Assembly (NCBI GenBank): GCA_913061235.1
Contig: CAJXTB010000012.1
Span: 62,001-126,000 of the forward strand
Direction of reading: 5' to 3'
DNA length: 64,000 nt
Source: an uncultured Pseudomonadota bacterium
Lineage (GTDB): Bacteria; Myxococcota_A; UBA796; GCA-2862545
Positions 17,470 to 26,807 of the stretch are shown here, piece after piece. A model generated the notes under the pieces. The model was given only the letters and a program-made list of their open reading frames with translations, made no database searches and was not told where the DNA came from. Position 1 is the stretch's first letter; each line of letters begins with the position of its first letter. The position numbers and the translations under genes were made by a program.

Positions 17470-18857
17470 TATTCGCTGACTCCGGCGGGAAGCTCTCCCA
17501 ACACCACGGCACCACCAGGCAGGGCGGTGCAGTCGTACGGCGCAAAAGGAGCGGCGGGCCGGAAGACATCATCGAGCGTTGGAACCTCTCCAGAAGCGAG
17601 GACTTCGGCGAGGTTGAGGTTGACCACGCTCGTTCCCTCGTTGGCGCCGATGCACACGCTGTTGTCATTGCTGACTGCAGTCCCATCGGTCGTTGAGAAG
17701 CCGCTCTCTGCAATGCCGTCGTACACGACCGAGTCCACGGCACCACCACCATAGAGCAATCCTAGCAGCAGGCCGAGCTCGCGGAGTTCTGCGTCAGAGG
17801 TGTCTGGGGAGGTACCGTTGCCAATGAAGGTGTTGCCTTCAATCAGTACGTTCTCGGTGCGGAAGTTGAAGGTGACGCCGTCTCCTGTCATCAGTCCGAG
17901 GTCGTCGACGTCTCCCAAGACGTTGGCGTCTTGAATGGCCCAGGTTGCGGGGTCGCTCTCAATGGCGAGGCCTGACAACACGGCCACGGCGACGCTGTCG
18001 TTGTTTTCCCAGGTGTTGTTGCTCAAGTGAACCCGACGGCTCGCCAGCATGAAGGTGCCCGTACCGGCGGGGATGGCGCGAACAATGCCGGATGGAGCGA
18101 AGTTATCGCGGTTGTTGTCGACGATAGTGTTGTCGTGAATGTAGACGTCACGGCCCACGATGGGGTTGCCAGGCAGGTCGAAGATGACAATGCCAGCCGT
18201 GTTGTCGGTGGCCATGTTGCCGTACACATCTGCGTACTGCGTGTTTTCGATCTCAAGACCAGCGACATTGCCGCGGACGTCGTTGTTGCGGATGACCGCG
18301 TGCTGGCACTGACCCACGTACAGGCCGGCGTCCGACGCATTGAGAGCCTCGCTGTCTTCCACGAGCACGTGGTCCACGCGCACTGGGTAGATCCCGTACG
18401 CACCGTTTTCTGACGATGGGCCGGCACTCCACGTGGTGCGAACGCGGCGAATGATGATGTTGCTGCTGTCTTCAACCCGCAGGGCATCCTTGGTGGCGTT
18501 CTGGATGGTGAGGTCCTGAATGAGGAATCCGTCACCTACGCTGTCGACGCCATTGACCTGGCTCTCCGAGGCGGGCGCGAGGTCGATGACGGTCAGGTCC
18601 ATGCCCTGACCCAAGAGCGAGATGTCCGACGCTCCGCGCAGTGTCAGCTGGTTGTCCAGCATGAAGTCGCCTTCTCCAAGAATGAGGGTCAGTCCATCTT
18701 CGAGGGTGTTGGTCCGGTCGATCAAGGCATCGATGTCTTCCACCGTGAACTCCTCGCATGCTCCGTCGACGTCATCGCAGGAGATGGTGGTGAGCGTGGA
18801 TTCGGTGCAGGCCGCGAGGACGAGAGCGAGGGGAAAAATCAGGGGCAATGGGCGCAT
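17469..18857 (-). CDS. Right-handed parallel beta-helix lipoprotein, partner of the diheme cytochrome
   Basis: 462 aa from ATG 18857 (AGGAG upstream). The lipobox is LAACT. Residues about 60-350 repeat beta-helix rungs with N/D turn residues; SGENGAYG-like and GIYPVRVDHVLVEDSEA, then DAGLYVGQCQHAVIRNN and AGLEIENTQYADVYGN are diagnostic of the TIGR03805 family. A substrate such as a polysaccharide or polyphenol is a common guess for beta-helix proteins, but there is no evidence for one here. The stop overlaps the cytochrome start by one base, so equal amounts are expected. The 208-base gap to the divergent LTD gene should hold the promoter. Confidence 0.85.
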   Translation of the reverse strand: MRPLPLIFPLALVLAACTESTLTTISCDDVDGACEEFTVEDIDALIDRTNTLEDGLTLILGEGDFMLDNQLTLRGASDISLLGQGMDLTVIDLAPASESQVNGVDSVGDGFLIQDLTIQNATKDALRVEDSSNIIIRRVRTTWSAGPSSENGAYGIYPVRVDHVLVEDSEALNASDAGLYVGQCQHAVIRNNDVRGNVAGLEIENTQYADVYGNMATDNTAGIVIFDLPGNPIVGRDVYIHDNTIVDNNRDNFAPSGIVRAIPAGTGTFMLASRRVHLSNNTWENNDSVAVAVLSGLAIESDPATWAIQDANVLGDVDDLGLMTGDGVTFNFRTENVLIEGNTFIGNGTSPDTSDAELRELGLLLGLLYGGGAVDSVVYDGIAESGFSTTDGTAVSNDNSVCIGANEGTSVVNLNLAEVLASGEVPTLDDVFRPAAPFAPYDCTALPGGAVVLGELPAGVSE

Positions 18858-19065
18858 GTGGAATCTCCTACGAAGTGGGCCATTGTACCGCAGTCTGGGG
18901 ATGGTTGGATACGTTTTGTACGTCTGGCTGAGCACGCGCCCTATGCGCCGGATGCAAGGGTGTACAAGCGCGTGAACGACCGGATTCTACGACATCCATA
19001 CGACGTGGTCCCCCGGTCGGGCGATCCAAGCGCTACACTGCGGCCGCCCCTGCTGTGAGGAATCG

Positions 19066-21471
19066 ATGCGTTTGAGTGTCTTGTTGGCGTTGGCCCTATT
19101 TTCTTCCCAATCGGCTTGGGCCGGCTGTGATTCACCAGCGACAGGGCTGGTCATCAATGAGTTTCTGCCCGACCCTGATGGGGCGGACAGCACGGTGCTC
19201 GAAGAGTGGGTTGAACTTTACAATCCCACCAGCGAAACACTCGACATCACGGGCGTTGAGCTGCGCAAGGCCACTGCAGGGGATTCCTACGGACTGGAAG
19301 CCACCATCGCTGACCAGCTCGGCGGTCCAGGTGCACTCGTGACTCTCGCTCCCGGCGAGTACTACGTGATTGGTGAGAACAACGTCTTTTCCGCGGACTA
19401 CGTCTCTGGCACCACCCTGGCCATGGGCACTGGTGCGAATGGCGACGGCGTGCAGATTCGCGATTGTGGCGGCGCAATCTTGGACACCGTTGTCTACGGA
19501 GACCAAGACAACATGCAGGCGGTCACCGATGACAGCGGTGCCGTGGCTACGTCGCTCGCTCCAAAGCCTGGTGCTGGAGAGACCGTCGCTCGTCGCGCGA
19601 ACGGCGTGGATACGGACGCCTCAGGCGATGACTTCTGGGTTCCTACAACGGCCACCGTTGGTACCGCCAACCCCGCACCGCCAGTGTGTTCGGCCAGCCA
19701 GGGGGGCGTCGTCATCAATGAGTTCGTTGCCAATCCAAGTGGCTCGGACGCAGCGGCCATGCTCGAGTTTGTGGAGCTCTACAACAGCGGCGGCACGACC
19801 GTTGCCCTCGAAGGTTGGCGCATTGAAGGCGCGGGTAGCGGCTCCTACAGCACCAAGTACACGTTCGGAGAGTCCGCGAGTATTGGCGCTGAATCCTGGC
19901 TTGCAGCTGGCGAAGCAAACGTTGTCGGTGCCACCATCATCACCGATACCTTGGCGCTTGGTAGCGGGTCGAACGGAGACGGCCTTCGCCTGGTGGACTG
20001 CGACGGAACGGTTGTCGACACGGTTGTGTACGGCGAAGACAATGATGATGAGATTGCGGATGATGACGGCAACATCACGCGCTTTGCCGGAAAGCCCGGT
20101 GATGACGAAGCCGTTGCCCGACTCGTTGACGGCGTTGACACCAACGACTCGTCGGACGACTTCTTCCTGACGGACGAGCTGACGCCCGGCGCACGCAACC
20201 CGAGCGCACCTGTGTGTGTGGCCACCACTGGCACCATCGTCATCAACGAATTCATGGCCAACCCCCCCGGGGCAGACGGCGACGTTCGCTTGGAGTGGGT
20301 GGAGCTGTTCAACTCCGGCGATAGCGCCATCCTGCTCGACGAGTGGACCCTCAACGTGGCCACCCAGAGCGACTCGTACTCGACACGCGCCACGTTCCCA
20401 GCCGGAACCTCGATTCCAGCGGACGGACACCTGTTGTTGGGCGAGCTCAATGTGACCGCCGCAGACGTGGTCATTGCAAGTACGCTCGGACTGGGAAGCG
20501 GCCTGCGCGCGGACGGTGTTCGTCTCATCGACTGCAACGGCACCACGGTCGACACCGTTGTCTACGGTGACTCGAGCAACGAAGACGCCGTGACCGACGA
20601 CAACGGCGTAGCAACGGGCGTGGCCCCTATGCCTGGTGATGGTGTGGCCCTCGGGCGCCGCCAAGACGGACAAGACACGGATGACAGCGGCGCCGACTTT
20701 GTGGCAACCACAAGCCCCACTCCAGGCGCTAGCAACCCCGTCTTCGAGTGCTTTCCAAGCAACGGAGATGTGCTGATTAATGAAGCCTTGGTCGACCCGG
20801 ACGGAAGCGATAGCGACGCTATGAGCGAGTGGGTTGAGCTGTACAATCGCTCGGGAGACGAGCTGCGCGTGGACGGTTGGTCGCTGGTCTTCGCGAGCAA
20901 CGGGGACGACAGCGCACCCGACGTTCTGTTCCCACCCGAGAGTGCTGTCGCACCTCTAGGATTCTTTGTTGCCGGTGACGCAAACGCACCCGAGACAGAT
21001 GTTGTGGTGTCCATGTCCATGGGCAATGGCAGCGGCGGAGACGCCATCCAGCTGATCGATTGCGAAGGCACCTTGGTCGACGTTGTCGTGTACGGCGGCA
21101 GCAACGAAGACGGACTGCTCGACGAGAGCGGGGCCCTGGCTGTTGCCGTTGCCTCTCCTGGAAGCGACGCCACAATTGCGCGTGCGGAAGACGGTGCGGA
21201 CACCGATGCTGCAGCGGACTGGGTGGTGGACACAAGCCCAACACCGGGTGCGACGAACGTCAGCACGACAGGCGACGGTCCCGACATTCCCCCGGCGCGC
21301 AGCGGCTGTGGTGGCAACAACGCACCGGGTGGCGATGCTCCCGGTGGTTGTGGCTCCGACCGCCAGCTCAGCAACGAGCGCGGCTGCAGCACCACGCCAC
21401 TGCCCCTCGGTGGCTTTGAAGTCTTGATGGCCGGGCTGATTGGCCTGCGTCGTCGTCGCCGTCGCTCGTGA
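19066..21471 (+). CDS. Secreted protein with four lamin-tail (LTD) domains and MYXO-CTERM-like tail
   Basis: 801 aa with a signal peptide (residues 1-19). Four tandem copies of about 180 aa each start VINEFLPDP / VINEFVANP / VINEFMANP / LINEALVDP and continue EWVELYNxS; each includes a late VDTVVYGD strand. VINExxxxPxG with EWVELYN is the bacterial LTD signature, an immunoglobulin-like fold used in surface and extracellular proteins. The C-terminus is Gly/Cys rich (GCGGNNAPGG) and ends in GCSTTP, a hydrophobic helix and LRRRRRRS, which looks like a MYXO-CTERM-type surface sorting tail. TGAGGAA precedes the ATG. Its stop overlaps the GTG of the hydrolase gene by 4 nt. Confidence 0.86.
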   Translation: MRLSVLLALALFSSQSAWAGCDSPATGLVINEFLPDPDGADSTVLEEWVELYNPTSETLDITGVELRKATAGDSYGLEATIADQLGGPGALVTLAPGEYYVIGENNVFSADYVSGTTLAMGTGANGDGVQIRDCGGAILDTVVYGDQDNMQAVTDDSGAVATSLAPKPGAGETVARRANGVDTDASGDDFWVPTTATVGTANPAPPVCSASQGGVVINEFVANPSGSDAAAMLEFVELYNSGGTTVALEGWRIEGAGSGSYSTKYTFGESASIGAESWLAAGEANVVGATIITDTLALGSGSNGDGLRLVDCDGTVVDTVVYGEDNDDEIADDDGNITRFAGKPGDDEAVARLVDGVDTNDSSDDFFLTDELTPGARNPSAPVCVATTGTIVINEFMANPPGADGDVRLEWVELFNSGDSAILLDEWTLNVATQSDSYSTRATFPAGTSIPADGHLLLGELNVTAADVVIASTLGLGSGLRADGVRLIDCNGTTVDTVVYGDSSNEDAVTDDNGVATGVAPMPGDGVALGRRQDGQDTDDSGADFVATTSPTPGASNPVFECFPSNGDVLINEALVDPDGSDSDAMSEWVELYNRSGDELRVDGWSLVFASNGDDSAPDVLFPPESAVAPLGFFVAGDANAPETDVVVSMSMGNGSGGDAIQLIDCEGTLVDVVVYGGSNEDGLLDESGALAVAVASPGSDATIARAEDGADTDAAADWVVDTSPTPGATNVSTTGDGPDIPPARSGCGGNNAPGGDAPGGCGSDRQLSNERGCSTTPLPLGGFEVLMAGLIGLRRRRRRS

Positions 21472-22352
21472 GACGTTGGGCCATTGGCCTGACCATTGGA
21501 GCGGCCGCCTTGTACGTCACGGGTGGCGCTCTTCTGACGGGGATTCAGCGCAAGTTGTTGTTCCCCGCGCCCTCGGTTCCACAAGCCGCCCTGGATGAGG
21601 CGGCGCAGCATTTTGGCTGTGAGACGCTGCGTCTGACTACGTCGGATGGGGTGTCGCTGTATGCGTGGTACCGTCAGTCACGCGGCGAGCGAGCGGTGCT
21701 GTTCCTGCATGGAAACGGCGAGACGGTGGCTGACCGCCCGGACCTGATTGCCCAGCTGCACATGGCTGGATGGGACGTGCTGGTGCCGGCCTACCGGGGG
21801 TATCCGGGCAGTGACGGTAGCCCGACGGAAGAAGGCCTGTACAAGGACGCACGAGCGGCGTGGGACTATCTGGTGGACGTGCGCGGCTTCGACCCCGCCG
21901 ACATTGTGGTTCATGGCAAGAGCATGGGCGGAGGCGTTGCCACGGGCTTGCTGATGGATGTTCACCCAGCAGCTTTGGTCTTGGAGTCGACCTTTACGTC
22001 GCTGCCAGACGTCGCGGCGCGTGTGGCGTGGATGTACCCAGTGCAGTGGCTGATGCCGGACCGGTTCGACACAGCGGCTCGGGCCCCACTACTAGACCTA
22101 CCTGTGCTGCTCCTACATGGCACAAACGACCCGCTGATTCCGGTGGACCATGCACGGACCAACCTTCAGCGCTTTCCAGATGCTGACTTGGTTGAAGTTC
22201 CGGCCGGACATGGCGAGACGCTCACAATGCTCGATGCGTCAGCGCGGCGTGCCTACATGGGCCTACTGACCCGCGTATCCAGAGAGCCGGACGGCGAAGG
22301 CGACGGACCTAGTCGGTCGGACGGCGCAGAAGGCGACGGACCCGCGCTTTGA
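21468..22352 (+). CDS. Alpha/beta hydrolase with N-terminal membrane anchor
   Basis: 294 aa. GTG at 21468 overlaps the preceding stop (GTGA). Residues 6-25 form an uncleaved anchor. The hydrolase core has the oxyanion HGNGE, the nucleophile elbow GKSMGGG, the acid in HGTNDPLIPVDHA and the catalytic His in PAGHGETL. This resembles the YfhR/BEM46 (ABHD13/ABHD17-like) group, which contains membrane-bound esterases and depalmitoylase relatives. The last 20 residues (EPDGEGDGPSRSDGAEGDG) come from a short internal duplication and overlap the end of the convergent kinase gene by 44 nt, so this tail is probably a late addition. Confidence 0.86.
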   Translation: MRRWAIGLTIGAAALYVTGGALLTGIQRKLLFPAPSVPQAALDEAAQHFGCETLRLTTSDGVSLYAWYRQSRGERAVLFLHGNGETVADRPDLIAQLHMAGWDVLVPAYRGYPGSDGSPTEEGLYKDARAAWDYLVDVRGFDPADIVVHGKSMGGGVATGLLMDVHPAALVLESTFTSLPDVAARVAWMYPVQWLMPDRFDTAARAPLLDLPVLLLHGTNDPLIPVDHARTNLQRFPDADLVEVPAGHGETLTMLDASARRAYMGLLTRVSREPDGEGDGPSRSDGAEGDGPAL

Positions 22353-24633
22353 GTTCGAGGGGCCTGAAGGGCTTGACCACGTAGTCGTCGGCTCCCAGCT
22401 CGAATGCACGTGCGACCTGACGTTCGTCCCCGACCGCCGTCAACATGACCGCTGGGGTGCGTGCGTGGTGGGGGAGCTCGCGGGCGTACTCCAACAGGGA
22501 AAACCCGTCTCGCCCGGGCAGGTAGACGTCCAATAGCAGTAGGTCGAAGGACTCGTCGCGTATGATCTCTGCGGCTCGGTCACCGTCCGCTGCGCGGGTG
22601 ACCGACAAGCCGTCTTCACCGAGTAGCCGTACGACGAGGGCGGCTGTGGCAGGGTCGTCTTCGGCTATGAGTACGCGCGCCTGCGCATGGGCTTGAGGCT
22701 CTGCGACCGTGAACTCAATGCAGTGGCTCTGGGCGTGATTGGCCATTCGCGACGCCGACACTAAGACATCGGCAACCGATGACCCTCCGGCCTCTGCGAT
22801 TCCAACGGCGAATCGTGTGGTCAGACCCAAGACTTGATGCGCACTCCTCGCAGCACGGACCACCGTGTTGGCGGTGGAGTCGCCGTCTTGGTGAAGCATG
22901 GCGCCAATTTCGTTCGAACCTAGACTACAGACGAGGCTATCGATGGGCATCTGTTCGCGGAACTGAGTCGCCCACTCCGATAGGTCGGCGTCAACGGGAA
23001 CGATGATGTGGGCAATCGAGACCGATTGGTTCGGGTGCGTAGAACCATGGGCGAGGATGAGAGCGTCTCGGAGAGTCGCCTGGTCGGGCAGTCCGGATGC
23101 GGTGTCCATGACGGAGTGAACGTTGATGGCTTTGGCGAGCAGAGACGACATTGCTGAGGCAACACCCACCGGGTCGATGGGCTTCGCGTAGACAGCGTCG
23201 GCACCATGAGCCATCAGCTCCGCACGCAGGCCGTCGCTGACGCCACTCGCGATGACCACGGTGGGAACCGCGCGAAGACGAACGTCATCCAGCAGTGCAC
23301 GCCCGTCTGCGTCCGGTAGAACCAAGTCAATGATTGCACCGGCGACAGGCCTAGCCTCGAGGATTTTCCGTGCCGCAGCGACGGTATCCACGGCGATGAC
23401 CGACCGGTCGGCCCGCTGAAGCGCCACCTGAAGGACGCCGGAGGCAACGGGGTCTCCGACTGCCACAAGCAGACGGTGCTTGTCGCCTGTGGTCTGCGTG
23501 AGGATGGCCTGGATACCGTTGATGAGGGCCGAGATGGCGGGTGCAATGTCGGTCTGGCTCGGGTCACGCAGCATGTCTTCAAGGACCGTCGCGCGCTCGG
23601 TAATCAACGGAAAGCCGTAGGTCGCGCCGGAGCCACGGAGCGAGTGTGCGATGCGGGATATGGTGGAACGCGCCTCGGTATTCCCTCGGACAGCGCTGTC
23701 TCGTGTGTCCAGCAGCCCCTGAAGGCGGTCGCGTAACGAGTGACGGTACAGGTGCTCGATGGCTGCGGTGATGTTCGCCGGTCCCGCGTCCCGGGTGGGT
23801 ACGGGTGGCAGCGTGTGCGCCATGGAGGCCGCTATGGGGGGCTGTATGGGCCCACCGCTACGCAGCGATTCCAGGCACTCTGCCAAGTCTGCACACGACG
23901 GAAACCGTTCCTCTGCGCGGTAGGCGAGAGCTCTGCGAAGTACGTCACCGAGCGGCTTTGGCACGCCCTGCCAGCGGACCGAGTCCTCTGGGCACGCGAA
24001 GAGGTCGACAGGAGATGCTGCAGTGAGCGCTTGGTAGATGGTGGCTGCTGCGGCGTATTGGTCGGCGGCCGGACCCACGGTGCGCGCGTTCATCCGCTGC
24101 TCTGGCGGCATGTAGGCGAACGTGCCGAGAGTGACGTCCACGTCTGTGTCGCGACCTACAGTGTCTGCTACCGCTGCAATGCCAAAGTCGGCGAGCAGCG
24201 CGTTCTTTCGGGAGGATAGCAGCACGTTCTGTGGCTTGATGTCCCGGTGAATCACGCCGACGTCATGTGCCGCTTGCAGGCCGCGCAAGATCTGAATGCC
24301 TAGACGTAGGCCTTCATCGATTGGGAAGGGCCCGTTTGACGAGATGACAGCGGCCATGGAGGTCTTGGCGAGGTCCATGACAATCCACGCCCGTCCGTCG
24401 GCCAAGACGCCTGTGTCGTACACCTGCAGGATGTTGGGGTGGCGTGCAGACGCCATGGCTTTGGCTTCGCGGATGAGTCGTGTTGCGAAGTTGCTGTCGT
24501 TGCCGGTCTTGAGGATTTTGACGGCGCGTGGAGCGTCCAGCACGGTGTCATGGGCACTGTACACACGAGAGGTGGCACCTGTGCCTATGACCTCGTTGAG
24601 GACGTAGCGTTCGGGCAGGGTGCTGGGGGTCAT
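22309..24633 (-). CDS. Hybrid Ser/Thr kinase - Hpt - receiver - degenerate GGDEF - receiver
   Basis: 774 aa, soluble. Residues 10-265 are an intact protein kinase (GTGATSRVYSA glycine loop, AVKILK, HRDIKPQN, LADFGIA, MPPEQR). About 300-370 is an Hpt-type helical bundle with the phosphoacceptor in RIAHSLRGSGATYG. About 385-500 is a receiver that keeps the acceptor D (IIDLVLPDADG) and Lys (YAKPID) but has a poor acidic pocket. About 505-640 looks like a GGDEF domain whose signature is degraded to SLGSNEIGAML, with FAVGIAEA as the later SxGIA strand. About 650-770 is a complete receiver (AEDDP, LLLDVYLPGRDG, KPF). The ATG overlaps the stop of the upstream response regulator by 4 nt. It may join two-component and Ser/Thr phosphorylation. 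Confidence 0.85.
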   Translation of the reverse strand: MTPSTLPERYVLNEVIGTGATSRVYSAHDTVLDAPRAVKILKTGNDSNFATRLIREAKAMASARHPNILQVYDTGVLADGRAWIVMDLAKTSMAAVISSNGPFPIDEGLRLGIQILRGLQAAHDVGVIHRDIKPQNVLLSSRKNALLADFGIAAVADTVGRDTDVDVTLGTFAYMPPEQRMNARTVGPAADQYAAAATIYQALTAASPVDLFACPEDSVRWQGVPKPLGDVLRRALAYRAEERFPSCADLAECLESLRSGGPIQPPIAASMAHTLPPVPTRDAGPANITAAIEHLYRHSLRDRLQGLLDTRDSAVRGNTEARSTISRIAHSLRGSGATYGFPLITERATVLEDMLRDPSQTDIAPAISALINGIQAILTQTTGDKHRLLVAVGDPVASGVLQVALQRADRSVIAVDTVAAARKILEARPVAGAIIDLVLPDADGRALLDDVRLRAVPTVVIASGVSDGLRAELMAHGADAVYAKPIDPVGVASAMSSLLAKAINVHSVMDTASGLPDQATLRDALILAHGSTHPNQSVSIAHIIVPVDADLSEWATQFREQMPIDSLVCSLGSNEIGAMLHQDGDSTANTVVRAARSAHQVLGLTTRFAVGIAEAGGSSVADVLVSASRMANHAQSHCIEFTVAEPQAHAQARVLIAEDDPATAALVVRLLGEDGLSVTRAADGDRAAEIIRDESFDLLLLDVYLPGRDGFSLLEYARELPHHARTPAVMLTAVGDERQVARAFELGADDYVVKPFRPLELKARVRRLLRRPTD

Positions 24634-25013
24634 CGCGGCGAAACCGATCGGAGGATGGAGCGCAGACGCTCGGCTAAGGTCATGGGGTCGAACGGCTTGG
24701 CAACGAAGCCCGCGGCCCCCATAGCTAGGTAGCGCTCGATCTCGCCACCATGGGCACGCGCGGTCATGAACACGACTGGAATGTGTGCCAGATGAGGTTG
24801 CTCTTTGAGCGAACTAAAGAATGCAGCGCCGTCCATGCCAGGCATCATGACGTCCAGGAGCAACAGGTCAGGTAGCTGGACCTGCAGCATCTCGAAGGCG
24901 TCGGATGCGGACCTAGCCGAGCTGACTGTCATCTTCCCGACTGTGCGCAGTGCCAGCGCCGCAATCGTACGGATGTCATCGTCATCGTCAACGATCAGGA
25001 CTCGAACAGTCAT
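24630..25013 (-). CDS. Single-domain response regulator (CheY-like)
   Basis: 127 aa from ATG 25013, which has GAGG upstream; the longer frame back to 25208 is not supported. The receiver is complete: acidic pocket VDDDDDI, phosphoacceptor in LLLDVMMPGMDG, Thr/Ser switch FMTARA, and Lys in VAKPFDP. No output domain. Its TGA overlaps the ATG of the hybrid kinase, so the two are made together and this protein is a likely phosphotransfer partner of the hybrid's Hpt. It diverges from the kinase gene at 25061 with a 47-base gap. Confidence 0.93.
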   Translation of the reverse strand: MTVRVLIVDDDDDIRTIAALALRTVGKMTVSSARSASDAFEMLQVQLPDLLLLDVMMPGMDGAAFFSSLKEQPHLAHIPVVFMTARAHGGEIERYLAMGAAGFVAKPFDPMTLAERLRSILRSVSPR

Positions 25014-25060
25014 GGGCTGAACCTCGGCGGCTAGGGTACACCTTCCCAAGGAGGCGCGTG

Positions 25061-25861
25061 TTGTCTGACCCGTCGCTACAAATCGACCTAAGCGCCAATG
25101 GCCTGCTTTTGGGTGAGGAGATCGGCTCCGGAGGCATGGCCACAGTGTTTGCCGCCCAGCATTCGGACTGGGGGGATGTCGCCGTAAAGGTGTTGCGGGC
25201 TGACGCACGCAAGCGGCACAAGTTGCGCTTTGCGGAAGAGGTCCGCGTCTTGTCGGAGCTGCGTCATCCGCACATTGTGCATGTCTTTGCTGCGGGCGTC
25301 ACAGAGGGCACCACCTGGATTGCAATGCAGCGAGTGTCTGGCGGCTCGTTGCTCACCCGGGTCAATACGCGCGGACCGATGTCTCGCAATGAAATCATCC
25401 GAATCGGGGAACAGGCGCTTCTCGGCCTACAAGCCGCGCACGATGCGGGCATTATTCACCGAGACGTCAAGCCCCAAAACATGCTGCTCGACAAGTGGGA
25501 TAACCTGAAGCTGTGTGATTTTGGCGTTGCTCGCTGGTCCACGCCAGAGCGCGTAGACCTGACCCGCACGGGGGACCGTCTTGGAACGGTCAGCTACATG
25601 GCGCCGGAACAACGCATCCAAGCGCGCGATGTTGACCCAACAGTTGACCAGTATGCCCTCGCTGCATCGCTGTTCGCTATTGCGACATGCCGCAAGCCAA
25701 GGGATTTTTCACTGTCCATGATCTCGGCAGACGTACTGAAGATCGTCCCAGCTTGGCTGCGTCCCATCGTAAAACGCGCGACGAGCTACTCGCCGCGCGA
25801 ACGGTACCCGTCGGCAGATGCCATGCGTGAGGCGCTGATTAGCCTTCGATCGAACGAATAA
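25061..25861 (+). CDS. Soluble eukaryote-like Ser/Thr protein kinase
   Basis: About 266 aa with a complete kinase domain and little else: IGSGGMATVFAAQ glycine loop, VAVKVLR lysine, HRDVKPQNMLL catalytic loop, LCDFGVARW, and GTVSYMAPEQR activation segment. No transmembrane or sensor domain follows. TTG at 25061 is preferred because AAGGAGG at 25048-25054 is 6 nt away; the in-frame GTG at 25058 is only 3 nt from it. It diverges from the response-regulator/hybrid-kinase pair and resembles the hybrid's kinase domain, so crosstalk is plausible. The 3' end overlaps the convergent dehydrogenase-like gene by 23 nt. Confidence 0.9.
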   Translation: MSDPSLQIDLSANGLLLGEEIGSGGMATVFAAQHSDWGDVAVKVLRADARKRHKLRFAEEVRVLSELRHPHIVHVFAAGVTEGTTWIAMQRVSGGSLLTRVNTRGPMSRNEIIRIGEQALLGLQAAHDAGIIHRDVKPQNMLLDKWDNLKLCDFGVARWSTPERVDLTRTGDRLGTVSYMAPEQRIQARDVDPTVDQYALAASLFAIATCRKPRDFSLSMISADVLKIVPAWLRPIVKRATSYSPRERYPSADAMREALISLRSNE

Positions 25862-26798
25862 TCGCGTTGGCGAAGTCGGTAGCGTTGGCGGTACCACCAA
25901 GAGCTTTTGGTGAGTCGTTCCCTTCGAGTGCTGTCGTCAAGCCGGTCATGAGCTTGTCTGCTGCTTCAGCCTCACCCAAGTCGCGCAGCATCAGCACGGC
26001 CGAGAAGGCCAAGCTGGTTGGACAACAGTCGTTGTCTGCGGGCTGACCGTGAGCTGAGGTGTAGATGCGTAGACCGTCAGGCCCCTCATTGAGGGACGGA
26101 GAGTTGACGGCGCCGCCAACCAAGCCAGCGCACAGGTCGGCGAGGATATCGCCGAAGAGATTGCCACACAGCAGAACATCGAAGTCAGCAGGGTTGCGAA
26201 CCAACTTCATGCACAGAGCGTCCACGATGCAGTCGTCGCACTCAATGTCCGAGTACTGCTCGGCCACGGCACGTGCTGTGTTCAGGAAGAGGCCATCGCT
26301 CATCTTCATGATGTTGGCCTTGTGTACGATGGTCACGCGCTTGCGACCTAGACGGCGAGCTGTCTGGAACGCATGGTGTGCAATGCGCTCACAGCCGGCC
26401 TTGGTGGTGACCTTAAGGCTCTCAAACACGCCGGTGAGCGACTCGTGCTCAAGCTGGGCATAGACGTCTTCGGTGGTCTCGCGGACTACGATGACATCTG
26501 CGTTTGGGAAGCGTGCTTCGATACCGGCTACCCCTTCGATAGGACGAAGGTTCGCGAACACACCCAGCGCACGACGAAGCTGAACAATGGGAGCAGGCTG
26601 GTCTTCTGCAGCGCTCTTCTTGTGGCCGAGAAGGACGGTCTTGTTCGCCTTGGCGGAGGCCAGCAGGGCTTCAGGCGGCTCGCCGTCGGTCCAGTTCTGA
26701 ACGTCGAAGCTCAGGGCTGCACCGGAGGCTTCGAGGATACGGCGGACAGCGGTGATATTGGCGATGCTGTCGCCGGGAACGAGCGTAATGGAATGCAT
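25839..26798 (-). CDS. Isocitrate/isopropylmalate dehydrogenase-family protein, degenerate NAD site (probable non-catalytic subunit)
   Basis: 319 aa, second gene of a tandem pair with only 9 nt after the upstream paralog. It keeps the family's middle block (VRETTEDVYAQLEHES, VTIVHKANIMKMSDGLF, the GDILADLCAGLVGG helix). The N-terminal GDGIGPE has become PGDSIANIT. The substrate segment SxNxxxR has become APIVQLR, and the NAD-binding loop HGxAPDIAGxxxANP is replaced by AHGQPADNDCCPTSLAF. These losses suggest weak or no independent catalysis and a regulatory or composite-site role with the neighbour, as in eukaryotic IDH3. That role is inference; an enzyme with another substrate is possible. 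Confidence 0.72.
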   Translation of the reverse strand: MHSITLVPGDSIANITAVRRILEASGAALSFDVQNWTDGEPPEALLASAKANKTVLLGHKKSAAEDQPAPIVQLRRALGVFANLRPIEGVAGIEARFPNADVIVVRETTEDVYAQLEHESLTGVFESLKVTTKAGCERIAHHAFQTARRLGRKRVTIVHKANIMKMSDGLFLNTARAVAEQYSDIECDDCIVDALCMKLVRNPADFDVLLCGNLFGDILADLCAGLVGGAVNSPSLNEGPDGLRIYTSAHGQPADNDCCPTSLAFSAVLMLRDLGEAEAADKLMTGLTTALEGNDSPKALGGTANATDFANAIIRSIEG

Positions 26799-26807
26799 GG
26801 CGTCCCC

